53,816 nt of DNA, taken from assembly GCA_009927165.1 (NCBI GenBank), contig RFNO01000084.1, forward strand, positions 1-53,816, given 5' to 3'. The stretch comes from Pseudomonadota bacterium (GTDB lineage: Bacteria > Bdellovibrionota > FAC87 > UBA2466). The position numbers and the translations under genes are program-made. A model generated the notes under the pieces. The model saw nothing but the letters and a program-made list of their open reading frames with translations. It was not told where the DNA came from and did not search any database. This document shows, piece after piece, positions 35,410-44,317 of this stretch (position 1 is its first letter; the number at the start of each line of letters is the position of its first letter).

Positions 35410-36425
35410 TCCTTAACAATTCGGCTGATACCGTGAACCCAAGCATCTTCCGAATTCAGTGAAGGGATCAAGACGAGGTCCTCTCCGCCGTTTTCCACAA
35501 ACTCTTCCCTGCCCCTCATTTGGACCTCTTCAAGAGTTTCTAGGCAATCAGCCACAAAACTTGGACAAACCACCGCTAATTTTTTAACCCCTTCTTTAGG
35601 TAAATTACGATAAAACTCATCTGAGAACGGACGAATCCAAGGGGCTCCCTTGAGTCGCGATTGAAATCCGACCCGATACTTGTCTGGAGTAAGAGCCAAT
35701 CGTTCTCCCAGCGCTCGGGCTGTTGCGTAACTTTGAGCTCGGTAACAATTTTTATTAGCTTCAGTCATGAAATTACAACAAGTATCACTACAAACACATT
35801 GCTTGCCCGTAGGATCGGTTTTTTTCACTTGGCGTTCAGGAAGTCCATGAAAGCTAAACAACACCATGTCCCATGAAACTTCCTTCAAGTGGCGCTGGGT
35901 TACTTCGGTTACCGCATTTAAATACCCCTCATTACTAAAAAAGTGGGAAACTACTCGAAGCTTTGCAGTCGGTATCTCCTGTTGGACCAATTCTTGTACT
36001 TTTTGAACAGATGATTCGGTTGCGGCCAATGAGTATTGCGGATAGAGAGGCAAAAGAAGAATGTCAGTTATCTGTTTTTCTTTAAACGACCGAATTGCTT
36101 TCTGAATCGAGGGCTGGCCGTACCGCATGGCTGCTATCACTTCAAATCGGTCCCCTAATTCAATCTTCACTTTCTTTTCTAGATTCAGCGTGTGAACCAA
36201 AAGAGGCGACCCCTCGGAAGTCCATACCTTTTTATAAAGTTGAGCAGAATCATAAGACCGCTTAGGAACAATGAGAAGGTTTACCAAAATCCAACGAAAA
36301 ACGGTTGGAATATCAATTACCAAGGGATCCATCAGGAACTCTTTTAAGTAGGTTCCTACTTGTTTCGGCTCAAATGACTCGGGTGTTCCCAAGTTTACAA
36401 GCAAAAGTCCCGTTTTTTTATTCAT
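35391..36425 (-). CDS. hemH: Ferrochelatase with an internal cysteine cluster
   Basis: HemH inserts ferrous iron into protoporphyrin (or coproporphyrin) as the last or near-last step of haem synthesis. The 344-residue protein has GLLLVNLGTPE, SFHGLPER with the catalytic His, and CPSFVADCLETLEE with the active-site Glu. Between residues 210 and 227 it carries Cys 210, 212, 216, 217 and 227. This fits the Myxococcus-type class that binds a [2Fe-2S] cluster through an internal four-cysteine segment rather than at the C terminus. The start codon is one base from another reading frame that diverges. Confidence 0.95.
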   Translation of the reverse strand: MNKKTGLLLVNLGTPESFEPKQVGTYLKEFLMDPLVIDIPTVFRWILVNLLIVPKRSYDSAQLYKKVWTSEGSPLLVHTLNLEKKVKIELGDRFEVIAAMRYGQPSIQKAIRSFKEKQITDILLLPLYPQYSLAATESSVQKVQELVQQEIPTAKLRVVSHFFSNEGYLNAVTEVTQRHLKEVSWDMVLFSFHGLPERQVKKTDPTGKQCVCSDTCCNFMTEANKNCYRAQSYATARALGERLALTPDKYRVGFQSRLKGAPWIRPFSDEFYRNLPKEGVKKLAVVCPSFVADCLETLEEVQMRGREEFVENGGEDLVLIPSLNSEDAWVHGISRIVKDYHPNK

Positions 36426-36471
36426 AATGAGAATTCTTTTACCTCAGAGGACAAAGAAAGAGAAGTTCGGT

Positions 36472-37161
36472 ATGTTAAGGAAGATGGCTTTATTAATTTA
36501 CAAAGCACTCCCTAAAAATCGCATTAAACAGGCAATTGAACAGGTAGTTCAAATTCATGGCATGCGTGAGTTTGCTCGTTTGGCTCAAATGGCGGTCGGT
36601 GAACCCTGCTCCGATCCCGAAGTCGTTCCCACGTTAATCGAATTCTCAAAAAGAGCTCACAATGACCTCAACCGTAATGCTCGACAAATATGGGCCTACT
36701 TAATGAGTGTTCCCACCCGTTCTTTTCGAGCAGTAGCTGGCGATGTGAATAATATGCTTTCTCGGAACTCTGGCTTTTTAATCTCCTTTGCCCTATCTCA
36801 AGTTGACTTACGGTTTCAAACGGACCCTTTAATCAATAAAGCTATTTATATGCATAGGCCTTTTGTTGTTTGGTCACGTTTAATTCTGGACTGGATTACC
36901 CAAGTTATTCGCCTTTCCTCAGAGAATTCAAAACTCACCGCCCAGGACAAAAAAGCAATTGGTATTCTTTTGACCAGTCTCGGAGAGTTAAAAAAGGGGT
37001 TTGAACAGGGGGTCTATCGAAAAGAGTTTGTTCTTAAATTTTTCCGGTCAGTAAAAGTATTCAATAAACATGGGGCAATTAGCTTGAAAGTAGACCCTTC
37101 TTTTTTTGCTTGGCTAGAGATGCAACTAGAAATACTCCAAAAATCCAAGGCTTCTTTTTAG
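36472..37161 (+). CDS. Unknown basic helical protein
   Basis: A 229-residue protein, Lys/Arg-rich and predicted mostly helical, with one moderately hydrophobic stretch around FVVWSRLILDWITQVI. I recognise no domain. The frame opens at 36427, one base from the hemH start codon, but the ATG at 36472 has AAAGAGAAG upstream and leaves room for a divergent promoter. It precedes an EVE-domain gene by 73 bases on the same strand. Confidence 0.7.
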   Translation: MLRKMALLIYKALPKNRIKQAIEQVVQIHGMREFARLAQMAVGEPCSDPEVVPTLIEFSKRAHNDLNRNARQIWAYLMSVPTRSFRAVAGDVNNMLSRNSGFLISFALSQVDLRFQTDPLINKAIYMHRPFVVWSRLILDWITQVIRLSSENSKLTAQDKKAIGILLTSLGELKKGFEQGVYRKEFVLKFFRSVKVFNKHGAISLKVDPSFFAWLEMQLEILQKSKASF

Positions 37162-37234
37162 AGAGATTCTATGCTGAAGTTACTACTGCGATTTCAGCTT
37201 TTTAACCACTCAGACTTATGTTATTCCCAGGTTC

Positions 37235-37723
37235 ATGGCTCAGCAAAAGTCCTATTGGCTCATGAAATCTGAACCTGAGGTTTTTTCTTTTTTCGACCTC
37301 CTTAAAGCTCCTCGAAAAACAACTTCTTGGGAAGGGGTACGGAACTATCAGGCTCGTAATTTAATGCGAGATAATTTCAAGCTAGGGGATCTTGTTCTTT
37401 TTTATCATAGCAATGCCGAACCGACTGGGATTTTTGGTGTATGCCAAGTAACAAAGGAAGCTTATCCCGATCCCTTCGCATTGGACCCGAAAAGTAAGTA
37501 CTATGATGCGGATGCAAAGAAAAAAGGATTAAATCCCTGGGTTGCAGTTGACGTCAAAGCGCATCTGAAATTTACGCGCCCAGTACTGAGGGATGACTTA
37601 AAAAAAGTTGCATCGCTTTCTGACATGCTCGTTTTGAAAAAAGGAAGTCGCCTTTCTGTGCAGCCTGTGAAAGAGAGAGAATTCAAAATTATTTTGGAGC
37701 TAGGCCAACCAGTTTCAGCTTAA
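37235..37723 (+). CDS. EVE-domain protein
   Basis: A 162-residue stand-alone EVE protein (PUA-like fold, related to human THYN1). It shows YWLMKSEPEVFSFFDL, TSWEGVRNYQARNLMRD, GDLVLFYHSN and GIFGVCQVTKEAYPD. These aromatic-cage proteins read modified bases in DNA or RNA. No restriction or modification gene is adjacent, so its target is unclear. greB starts 9 bases after its stop. Confidence 0.93.
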   Translation: MAQQKSYWLMKSEPEVFSFFDLLKAPRKTTSWEGVRNYQARNLMRDNFKLGDLVLFYHSNAEPTGIFGVCQVTKEAYPDPFALDPKSKYYDADAKKKGLNPWVAVDVKAHLKFTRPVLRDDLKKVASLSDMLVLKKGSRLSVQPVKEREFKIILELGQPVSA

Positions 37724-37732
37724 AAATTAGAT

Positions 37733-38305
37733 ATGAGCAAAGCTTTCACAAAAGAATCTGATGGTGAGGATCTAGAGCTAGACCTCGATGCCAAAGATGA
37801 TGACAGTCCAGCTAGCCCAGCCGAGCAAAAAAATTACATCACGCCGGGTGGTGCTGATAAGTTAAGGAACGAATTAAAAACTCTTCTCCATGAACAAAGA
37901 CCCGAGCTAGTTAAAGTGATTCAGTGGGCGGCCTCTAATGGGGACCGGTCCGAGAATGCAGACTACATTTATGGAAAGCGGAGACTACGAGAGATCGATA
38001 GAAGGATTCGCTTTTTAACGAAACGACTGGAAATCGCTGAAATCATTGATCCCGCCCAACAAAAATCTGACAGAGTCCTCTTTGGGGCTACCGTTTCGGT
38101 CATTGATGAGAATGGTAAGTCTCGGACCTACTGTATTGTGGGAATTGATGAGACAAATGTTAAATTAGGGCATATCAGCTGGATTTCTCCAGTCGGCAAG
38201 GCTCTTCTTCAGTCCAAAGTGGGCGATACTGTGACAGTGCATACGCCCGGCGGGGATGAAGATTGGGAGATCGAAGATATCGAATACAAAGCTATTCTTT
38301 CTTAA
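37733..38305 (+). CDS. greB: Transcription elongation factor GreB
   Basis: A 190-residue Gre factor that rescues backtracked RNA polymerase by stimulating transcript cleavage. It has an acidic N-terminal extension of about 30 residues, YITPGGADKLRNEL, the coiled-coil tip NGDRSENADYIYGKRRLREID with the catalytic acidic pair, and an FKBP-like C-terminal domain. The YIYGKRRLREIDRRIRFL stretch points to GreB rather than GreA. It converges on the next gene with a 14-base overlap. Confidence 0.93.
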   Translation: MSKAFTKESDGEDLELDLDAKDDDSPASPAEQKNYITPGGADKLRNELKTLLHEQRPELVKVIQWAASNGDRSENADYIYGKRRLREIDRRIRFLTKRLEIAEIIDPAQQKSDRVLFGATVSVIDENGKSRTYCIVGIDETNVKLGHISWISPVGKALLQSKVGDTVTVHTPGGDEDWEIEDIEYKAILS

Positions 38306-39203
38306 TCGCTAGTTGCTTTTGAAAACTATCTAGCCTTTTTGAAAAATACTCTCTCTCTGATGCACTTAACGAGTTGAACCCCTTATTGCACTTCTGCTCA
38401 TTATAATGGCTGACACAGTAGAACACTATTTTTTGGTCAAGCATCTCACGACCTGTTCGTGTTAGTAAAAATATACTGAGCACTGAAAAAACAAGGGAAG
38501 ATATCGCAAAACTGGTCCAATTCGCCCAGTTTTTCCGCACCTGCTTAATGATTACCCAATGATGTATCAGAATCAGCGAAATCCCCGTTCCCAATAAAAA
38601 AGAAAACTTTTCTCCAAGCAGAGACAAAAGACTATTAGATAACCCAGCACTAATTTCAATTTTTCCAATCAATCCCAATACGAAGAGAACAAGAGGCAAA
38701 GGGAACAACGCCAAGAGAAATAAAGTCGTCAAAGCAAAATCAGCCCAGTGAAATAAGTGACTATTTGCTATTTCTGGCTGCTTCAACCTTACTAAGAGAT
38801 CGTTAATTTCATGGCAAGCTCTCCGACGAACTCGAACTGCCCAAAAGCCAGAGGGATCGATTTTTAACTCATTAGGCAACTTGAAAAGCGTCAACCACCG
38901 CATTTTGGTGCTTACTTGGATCCATGACTTCAGCACTACTCGGCCCTCTTCATGCCGAACTTCCAAAAAACTAATAAAAGAATCGGGTACCATACCCTTT
39001 TGATACAGGCGCTTCTTTGCTTTGTAGGCTACCATGTGGAAGCCATTCTCTCTGGCCCATGTCTCCACGGTAAACCAAGCATCACTCCTAACCCGACAGT
39101 CTCTCATCCAATGATCGTAGTTATCGAATTCCTCAATATCCAAAATTCGACGCTCGCTCGCGCGTGATTTGCTTGGCTGTTTTTTCAAAAAATCGCTAGG
39201 CAC
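38292..39203 (-). CDS. Membrane protein of unknown function
   Basis: A 303-residue protein. Residues 1-~150 are soluble and charged, with YDHWMRDCRVRSDAWFTVETWARENGF, an arrangement that looks like a DUF-type domain near the membrane. Four hydrophobic segments follow between about 160 and 250, and then a Cys-containing C-terminal region. I recognise no catalytic motif. Confidence 0.7.
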   Translation of the reverse strand: MPSDFLKKQPSKSRASERRILDIEEFDNYDHWMRDCRVRSDAWFTVETWARENGFHMVAYKAKKRLYQKGMVPDSFISFLEVRHEEGRVVLKSWIQVSTKMRWLTLFKLPNELKIDPSGFWAVRVRRRACHEINDLLVRLKQPEIANSHLFHWADFALTTLFLLALFPLPLVLFVLGLIGKIEISAGLSNSLLSLLGEKFSFLLGTGISLILIHHWVIIKQVRKNWANWTSFAISSLVFSVLSIFLLTRTGREMLDQKIVFYCVSHYNEQKCNKGFNSLSASEREYFSKRLDSFQKQLAIKKE

Positions 39204-39222
39204 CGTTACTACCCCTCATCGT

Positions 39223-39239
39223 AAGGGTTAAAGACCCTT
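39223..39239. repeat. Small perfect hairpin upstream of the membrane-protein gene
   Basis: AAGGGT and ACCCTT form a 6-bp stem with a five-base loop. It sits 20 bases upstream of the start at 39203. Flanking GGCACC and GGTGCC could extend a larger, imperfect structure. Confidence 0.3.
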
Positions 39240-39320
39240 CTCATGGAGCAAAGAGGGTGCCATTAAGGGATGCGAGTCCACAGATTGTATACGGGGTAAC
39301 ATGTTAGGCTTTTATACGGG

Positions 39321-39341
39321 AAGGAGACAAAAATGCGCTGA
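39321..39341 (+). other. Strong Shine-Dalgarno followed by a two-codon open frame
   Basis: AAGGAG is followed at six bases by ATG CGC TGA, so a well-placed start is stopped after two codons. It may be chance, a leader minigene or the relic of a gene start. The rhodanese gene ends next to it on the other strand. Confidence 0.3.
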
Positions 39342-39662
39342 TCAATAGCGAGGAATCGAGGGATCTGCTTCCAAAGACCACTGTTCGATTCCGCCTCGAA
39401 TGTTTTTTATCTTTTTAAAGCCATTTTGACGAAGAAACATGCAGGCTCGGGAACTACGAACTCCATGATGACATAAAACAAATACTTCTCTGTCAGGATC
39501 TAATTCGGAAAAACGTTGGCTCAATTCTCCCAGAGGAATCAAAGTTCCACCAATGTTGGCTAGTCGCCATTCTTCGGGTTCTCTGACGTCTAAAATGAAT
39601 ACGTCTTCATCGTCATCAATTCTCATTTTTAAATCAAGTGGAGCAATATCAAATTCAGACAT
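39342..39662 (-). CDS. Rhodanese-like sulfurtransferase
   Basis: A 106-residue single-domain rhodanese. It contains VFILDVREPEEWRLANIGG and the active loop CHHGVRS with the sulfur-accepting Cys-64. It has no signal peptide and acts in the cytoplasm. The ATG at 39662 is the likely start; a TTG four codons upstream exists. It follows the barrel gene by 19 bases. Confidence 0.92.
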   Translation of the reverse strand: MSEFDIAPLDLKMRIDDDEDVFILDVREPEEWRLANIGGTLIPLGELSQRFSELDPDREVFVLCHHGVRSSRACMFLRQNGFKKIKNIRGGIEQWSLEADPSIPRY

Positions 39663-39681
39663 TTTTAATCCCAAATAGTTT

Positions 39682-40512
39682 TTAAATTTGTTCTTGAAAT
39701 ATCTTCGTATATTGATCTGCTGGGGGAGTCCATCCCCAAACTATTCCTATCCCAAGAGATTGGGGATTAGACTGATATTGGGCACTCAAGTTAAGATAAT
39801 GGGTCAATCGGTAATTCAAGCCAAGATTGGCCACTAGCTGATTGCTGTTATTAAACCCGTCTTGCTGGCGATTGTAACGAACTCCTGCGGAGTATGCGAA
39901 TCTCTTGTAATAAGAGGTAATAACGGCATTCGCTGAATACTGATCAGAGAGGCTATTTCCCTTTGGATTCATCGGAAAAAGGATGTCCGCTTGAAAGGTA
40001 AGCTCTAAAGGTTTTTCAAAACCCACTCCCAACCCCACTTGCTGTTCTTCTCCTAAATTATAGATACTTGCTCCCAAACGAATCCGTCTATTCACCCGAA
40101 AAACACCCGAGACGTCCACTTGCAAAGGATCACCACTCGCTAATTCGAGCTTTCTAAACGCAGAACCGACTGCCAGTCTCCCCAATCTAAAAGCAGCTCC
40201 ACCAAAAGCACTGTTAAAGGCTGTTCCGGATTGATAACTTCCCGTATAGCCTAAATTAAGTCCCAAACGTCCATTCGAGTATGCGGAGCTAGCCAAATAG
40301 GAATGTGCATCAGTCGAATTTAAAGGGGGAGAGTAAAGAGCTTTTATTTCTGTTCGCCAATCAAAGGCAAGTGAAGCAGTATTTACTAAGGCTGCAGTTG
40401 AAAACGAAGGAAAAACAAGTCCCCCAGGCAAAGTTGCAGGTCGTTCAGCAAAAGAATGGGAACTGAATCCCATAAACAAAATAAAAACAAAACTTCTTAA
40501 GAGGTATTTCAT
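39682..40512 (-). CDS. Exported beta-barrel-like protein
   Basis: A 276-residue protein with a signal peptide (cleavage near SFAE at residue 23) and repeated amphipathic strands with GLNLGYTGSY, GAAFRLGRLAVGSAF and ANLGLNYRLTHYLNLSAQY, consistent with an outer-membrane barrel. The C terminus (TKIFQEQI) lacks a terminal aromatic residue. It starts two bases after the Calx-beta lipoprotein stop, so the two are probably made together. Confidence 0.75.
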   Translation of the reverse strand: MKYLLRSFVFILFMGFSSHSFAERPATLPGGLVFPSFSTAALVNTASLAFDWRTEIKALYSPPLNSTDAHSYLASSAYSNGRLGLNLGYTGSYQSGTAFNSAFGGAAFRLGRLAVGSAFRKLELASGDPLQVDVSGVFRVNRRIRLGASIYNLGEEQQVGLGVGFEKPLELTFQADILFPMNPKGNSLSDQYSANAVITSYYKRFAYSAGVRYNRQQDGFNNSNQLVANLGLNYRLTHYLNLSAQYQSNPQSLGIGIVWGWTPPADQYTKIFQEQI

Positions 40513-40514
40513 GT

Positions 40515-43127
40515 TTAATTAACCCTCTGCTGCTCTTCGGCCTGTTCTGACTTTAGAATCCCGTACTTATCACGAAGGTAAAGCTCGATCTCCCCCTCAT
40601 TCTTTTTAGACACCGTATCAGACAGCCAGAGAATTTCAGAAAGTTGCCCTTCAAAGTGATCTATCCAATTCCCTATTTCCCGTCCGGTCCATCGACAAAT
40701 TTCAGGATTGTCATAGGAATCTTTTTTCTGTTCTCGGATAACTGCAAACAGTTTATCAGTCTCATCATCAAGCTTGGCTTTTTCTGATATTAAGCCAAGA
40801 AAATCTCTATCTATGCTTGATAAGCCGGGAAGCCCGCCCCAAAAGTTTTTTACCAACCCATAATTGAAGGCTGACACTAAAATGGGTCCGGAGCTATTTA
40901 AAGAAAAGCGAGGATTCCACGAATGTACATTTCTTATGACATCCGTACTCAGACTATAAGAGGAGTCCAACCACAGCTTAACTCCCTCTAAGGAAAATTT
41001 TCGATCGTTAGCTAAGATAGTTACTGTGTGAACAGAAGGACTGCCCAAAGAACCATTTGTAATTGAACCCATAGTCAGGACTACTGTCTCACTTGCCTCA
41101 GGGATGGCATCATTGACCACTGTAAAGGTGAATACTTTTTCAGTGTTGCCGGAGCTTATTGTCGTACTACCGGAGTTGAGATTATGATCCGCTGGACTGG
41201 TAGCAGTTCCAGATACCGAGTAAGGAATGGTAATAGTTTGATAGCTGGGATTACTCAATACCATCAACACATAGACCGTTCCGGTAGACTCTAAAATCTC
41301 CTGACCGGAAGCTGAAAATGCCACGACCGGCACTGCGTCATTGTTATTAATCGTAACAGTATGAACCGAAGTGGCCCCTAATGAAGCATTGGTCGGAGCA
41401 GTCATCGTAACTTGTGCTGTCTCATTCGTCTCATACATGGCGTCATCTATAACAGAGAAAGTAAACACAGCACTCGTCGAACCGGCAGGTATCGAAATGG
41501 GCGAGGTTGTTCCTGAGCTCGCTCCAGAAGTCCATGAGACGCTGTAGTCGGTATCTTGAGTTGCCGTACCGCTCATCGAATAGGGAATAGTCGTGTTTAA
41601 TCCGCTCACTGCACTTTGAGTAATAGTGACAGTGACCGAACCGCCGCCTTCCGAAATGCTTTGGGCACTTGAACTGAAGGTCACAGTGGGAGCAGCTTCG
41701 TTGTCCGTGATCGTAACCGTATGCACCGTTGTAGCACCCAGCGTTGCATTCGATGGAGCCCCCAAAGTTGCAATCACAGTTTCACTCCCCTCGTAAAGGG
41801 AATCATCAACTACTGAGAACGTGGTTGTGCCCGAAGTAGAGCCAGCAGAGACTGTGATTGTGCCACTCGATAAATTATGATCAGTTGGATTAGAGGTAGT
41901 TCCGCTCACGGTAAACGGAACAGAAACAGTTTTGCTACTGGCAGCACTGAGATTAACTTGTAAGGTAACGGTTCCAATTGATTCAGCTCGGCTTTGAGAA
42001 GCAGAAGCAAACTGAATTGTAGGTTGTGGATCGTTATCAGTTATCGTCACCGTATGAACACTGGTTGCGCCGGCATTCCCATTGGTAATCGATCCCATCG
42101 TTAAAATGACTGTCTCATTCGACTCATTCAGCGAATCATCTACAACGGAAAAAGAAACGCTTCCAGTTAAATTACCAGCAGCAATCGTTACACTGCCTGA
42201 GGCCAAATTGTGATCTTGAGGTCGGCTCGCTGTTCCAGTTACAGTAAAGGGAATCGTCACATCAAGAGAATAGGTTTTACTCATCGTTAGCCCCACAGTC
42301 ACTGTGCCGCCTGATTCGGCAATCGTTTGTGAAGCTGAATTAAAAGAAACCGTCGGTTGATTATCATTATCAGCTATTGTTAAAACATGAGTCGTAGTGG
42401 TGCCTAAAAGTGCCCCGGTCGGAGTACCCATAGTAATAATGATCGTTTCATCCGATTCAATGGAGAAGTCATCCAGTAACGTCACATCGATGGTTCCAGA
42501 CGCTTGACCCGCGGGGATGGTAATGCTGAGACCAGAAACACTAAAATCCACTCCGTTAGTTGCCGTTCCAGAAATGGTAAAGGGAATGGTGGCATTAGCA
42601 AAAGAAGCATACTCCAAGTTCAGCACTAATGGGACTGTCCCAGCGCCTTCAGATACGGTTTGACTGGCCAGGGCAAAATTGATGAGTGGAGAAATATCAA
42701 CTTCTTGAATCGTTATTGTATGACTGACCAATTCACCTAAACCTACACCGTCAGGCTCACCCAAAGTGACCGTTAAGGTTTTGTCTCCTTCATAAGTAAC
42801 ATTGTGAATAATAGGAACTTTGATTTTAGCTTCGCTAGTGCCCGCAGGAAAAACGATAGTGCCTCTGAGGAGATTATGATTAACTCCATAAACCGCTGTA
42901 CCCGTAACATTGTAGGGAACCTTAATCTCTCGGCTACTTACCGAACCGGGAGCATTGGGATCACTCACTCCTAGTTTCGATGAACGACTTGCCCGAACAG
43001 TAATCATGGCGGTTTGGTCCGTCTCCAATACGGTCTGTGAATCAGACACGAATGAAACTCGAATAGAATTGTCACAGGCGGCGAGTAAAAACAATAAAGC
43101 CGACAAAAGGGCTAACGATAAATTCAT
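40515..43127 (-). CDS. Calx-beta repeat lipoprotein with C-terminal LamG-like region
   Basis: An 870-residue surface or outer-membrane lipoprotein. The lipobox is LLAAC at about residue 18. Six Calx-beta repeats follow, of about 110-120 residues each (roughly 24-146, 147-258, 259-370, 371-481, 482-603, 604-713). Each begins like VSFxSxSQT, has an EGxGTV or ESxGTV turn, and ends like SVHTVTITDND with calcium-binding acidic residues. The last ~155 residues contain GVKLWLDSSYSLS and SEILWLSDTVSKKNEGEIELYL, resembling a LamG/concanavalin-like domain, although it looks shorter than usual. Adhesion is the likely role (inference). The adjacent barrel protein may serve as partner. Confidence 0.88.
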   Translation of the reverse strand: MNLSLALLSALLFLLAACDNSIRVSFVSDSQTVLETDQTAMITVRASRSSKLGVSDPNAPGSVSSREIKVPYNVTGTAVYGVNHNLLRGTIVFPAGTSEAKIKVPIIHNVTYEGDKTLTVTLGEPDGVGLGELVSHTITIQEVDISPLINFALASQTVSEGAGTVPLVLNLEYASFANATIPFTISGTATNGVDFSVSGLSITIPAGQASGTIDVTLLDDFSIESDETIIITMGTPTGALLGTTTTHVLTIADNDNQPTVSFNSASQTIAESGGTVTVGLTMSKTYSLDVTIPFTVTGTASRPQDHNLASGSVTIAAGNLTGSVSFSVVDDSLNESNETVILTMGSITNGNAGATSVHTVTITDNDPQPTIQFASASQSRAESIGTVTLQVNLSAASSKTVSVPFTVSGTTSNPTDHNLSSGTITVSAGSTSGTTTFSVVDDSLYEGSETVIATLGAPSNATLGATTVHTVTITDNEAAPTVTFSSSAQSISEGGGSVTVTITQSAVSGLNTTIPYSMSGTATQDTDYSVSWTSGASSGTTSPISIPAGSTSAVFTFSVIDDAMYETNETAQVTMTAPTNASLGATSVHTVTINNNDAVPVVAFSASGQEILESTGTVYVLMVLSNPSYQTITIPYSVSGTATSPADHNLNSGSTTISSGNTEKVFTFTVVNDAIPEASETVVLTMGSITNGSLGSPSVHTVTILANDRKFSLEGVKLWLDSSYSLSTDVIRNVHSWNPRFSLNSSGPILVSAFNYGLVKNFWGGLPGLSSIDRDFLGLISEKAKLDDETDKLFAVIREQKKDSYDNPEICRWTGREIGNWIDHFEGQLSEILWLSDTVSKKNEGEIELYLRDKYGILKSEQAEEQQRVN

Positions 43128-43265
43128 ACAGATGTTTAAAATTGAGAAGAAATGTGACGGAAACCTAAGGAACGCTTCTCTATTAATTATAGCTGCGTTA
43201 GTATTTTTTTTCTAATCGGTTATGGAAACTAGACGAATAAATAGAGCTTTGGGAGAAATATCCTT

Positions 43266-44237
43266 ATGTTACAGCAACTTACAAAAGATCCGGCCTCAGG
43301 ACTTTATCCGGCCATTCAACCTTATCGCACTACGCGTCTTAAAGTTTCTTCCATTCATGAAGTTTACGTTGAGGAATCTGGTAATCCGAAAGGTAAGCCA
43401 GTTATTTTTTGTCATGGTGGGCCAGGAGGCGCCACAGAGGAAAAACATCGACAGCTTTTTAACCCTCAGGTCTATCGCATTATTCTTTTTGATCAGCGGG
43501 GCTGCGGAAAAAGTACTCCTTATGCTTGCCTAGATAACAACACGACTTGGGATTTGGTGGCGGATATGGAAAAAATCCGCACCGAACTCCAAATTGATAA
43601 ATGGCAAGTTTTCGGAGGTTCCTGGGGAAGCACTTTGGCTCTTTCCTATGCAGAAACCCACCCAGAACGAGTCAGTGAGTTAGTATTACGCGGAATTTTT
43701 CTCCTAAGAAAAAGTGAGATTGATTGGTTTTACCAGGAAGGGGCAAGCTGGATATACCCTGATGCTTGGGAAAATTATCTCCATTTTATTCCCGAAAATG
43801 AAAGAACAGATTTAGTCATGGCTTACCACCGTCGAATTATGAGTCCAGACAAAGCTGTAGCTCTTAAGGCATGCAAGGAATGGAGTTTGTGGGAAGGAAA
43901 AACCAGTAAACTTTTACCAGACAGCGAGTTCATCGACGGTTATGGCACGGATGAATTTGCTTTGGCCTTTGCTCGCATCGAATCTCATTTTTTTGTTAAT
44001 CGCGGATTTTTTAAAGAAGATGATTGGCTGCTTCAGAATGCTAACAAACTCAAAAACATTCCCGGCGTTATTGTTCAGGGACGATACGATGTGGTTTGCC
44101 CTATGCGGAGCGCTTGGGATCTTCATCGAGCCTGGCCTCAAGCAGAAATGGTAATTGTTCCTGATGCTGGGCATTCAGCATTTGAAAAAGGAATCTCAAA
44201 GGCCCTCGTCGCTGCAACGGATCGTTTTGCCCTTTAA
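43266..44237 (+). CDS. pip: Proline iminopeptidase
   Basis: A 323-residue alpha/beta hydrolase of peptidase family S33 that removes N-terminal proline. It shows HGGPG (oxyanion), FDQRGCGKSTP, the nucleophile Ser-119 in GGSWGS, the acid Asp in GRYDVVCP and the His in DAGHSA. Length and motif order are typical. There is no export signal. It diverges from the Calx-beta gene with 138 bases between. Confidence 0.95.
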   Translation: MLQQLTKDPASGLYPAIQPYRTTRLKVSSIHEVYVEESGNPKGKPVIFCHGGPGGATEEKHRQLFNPQVYRIILFDQRGCGKSTPYACLDNNTTWDLVADMEKIRTELQIDKWQVFGGSWGSTLALSYAETHPERVSELVLRGIFLLRKSEIDWFYQEGASWIYPDAWENYLHFIPENERTDLVMAYHRRIMSPDKAVALKACKEWSLWEGKTSKLLPDSEFIDGYGTDEFALAFARIESHFFVNRGFFKEDDWLLQNANKLKNIPGVIVQGRYDVVCPMRSAWDLHRAWPQAEMVIVPDAGHSAFEKGISKALVAATDRFAL

Positions 44238-44270
44238 GAATTCTCGCCAAGCTGCGCTCAAATTCCCTTC

Positions 44271-44299
44271 TGAATTGCCGATAAGAGTAAGGCAATTCA
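44271..44299. repeat. 9-bp inverted repeat ahead of the caspase-like gene
   Basis: TGAATTGCC (44271-44279) and GGCAATTCA (44291-44299) pair exactly around an 11-base loop. The hairpin ends four bases before the AAGGAAGGG ribosome site of the gene at 44318. There is no T tract, so it is not a standard terminator. Confidence 0.5.
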
Positions 44300-44317
44300 A
44301 TCCAAGGAAGGGATCCC

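Noticed and set aside
39223-39261. Riboswitch or terminator
   Set aside because: Only a 6-bp hairpin and short complementary blocks are seen; no known riboswitch core and no T run.
40515-43127. CRISPR-like or short tandem DNA repeats within the Calx-beta gene
   Set aside because: The similarity follows the protein repeats of about 110 residues; no exact spaced DNA repeats are present.
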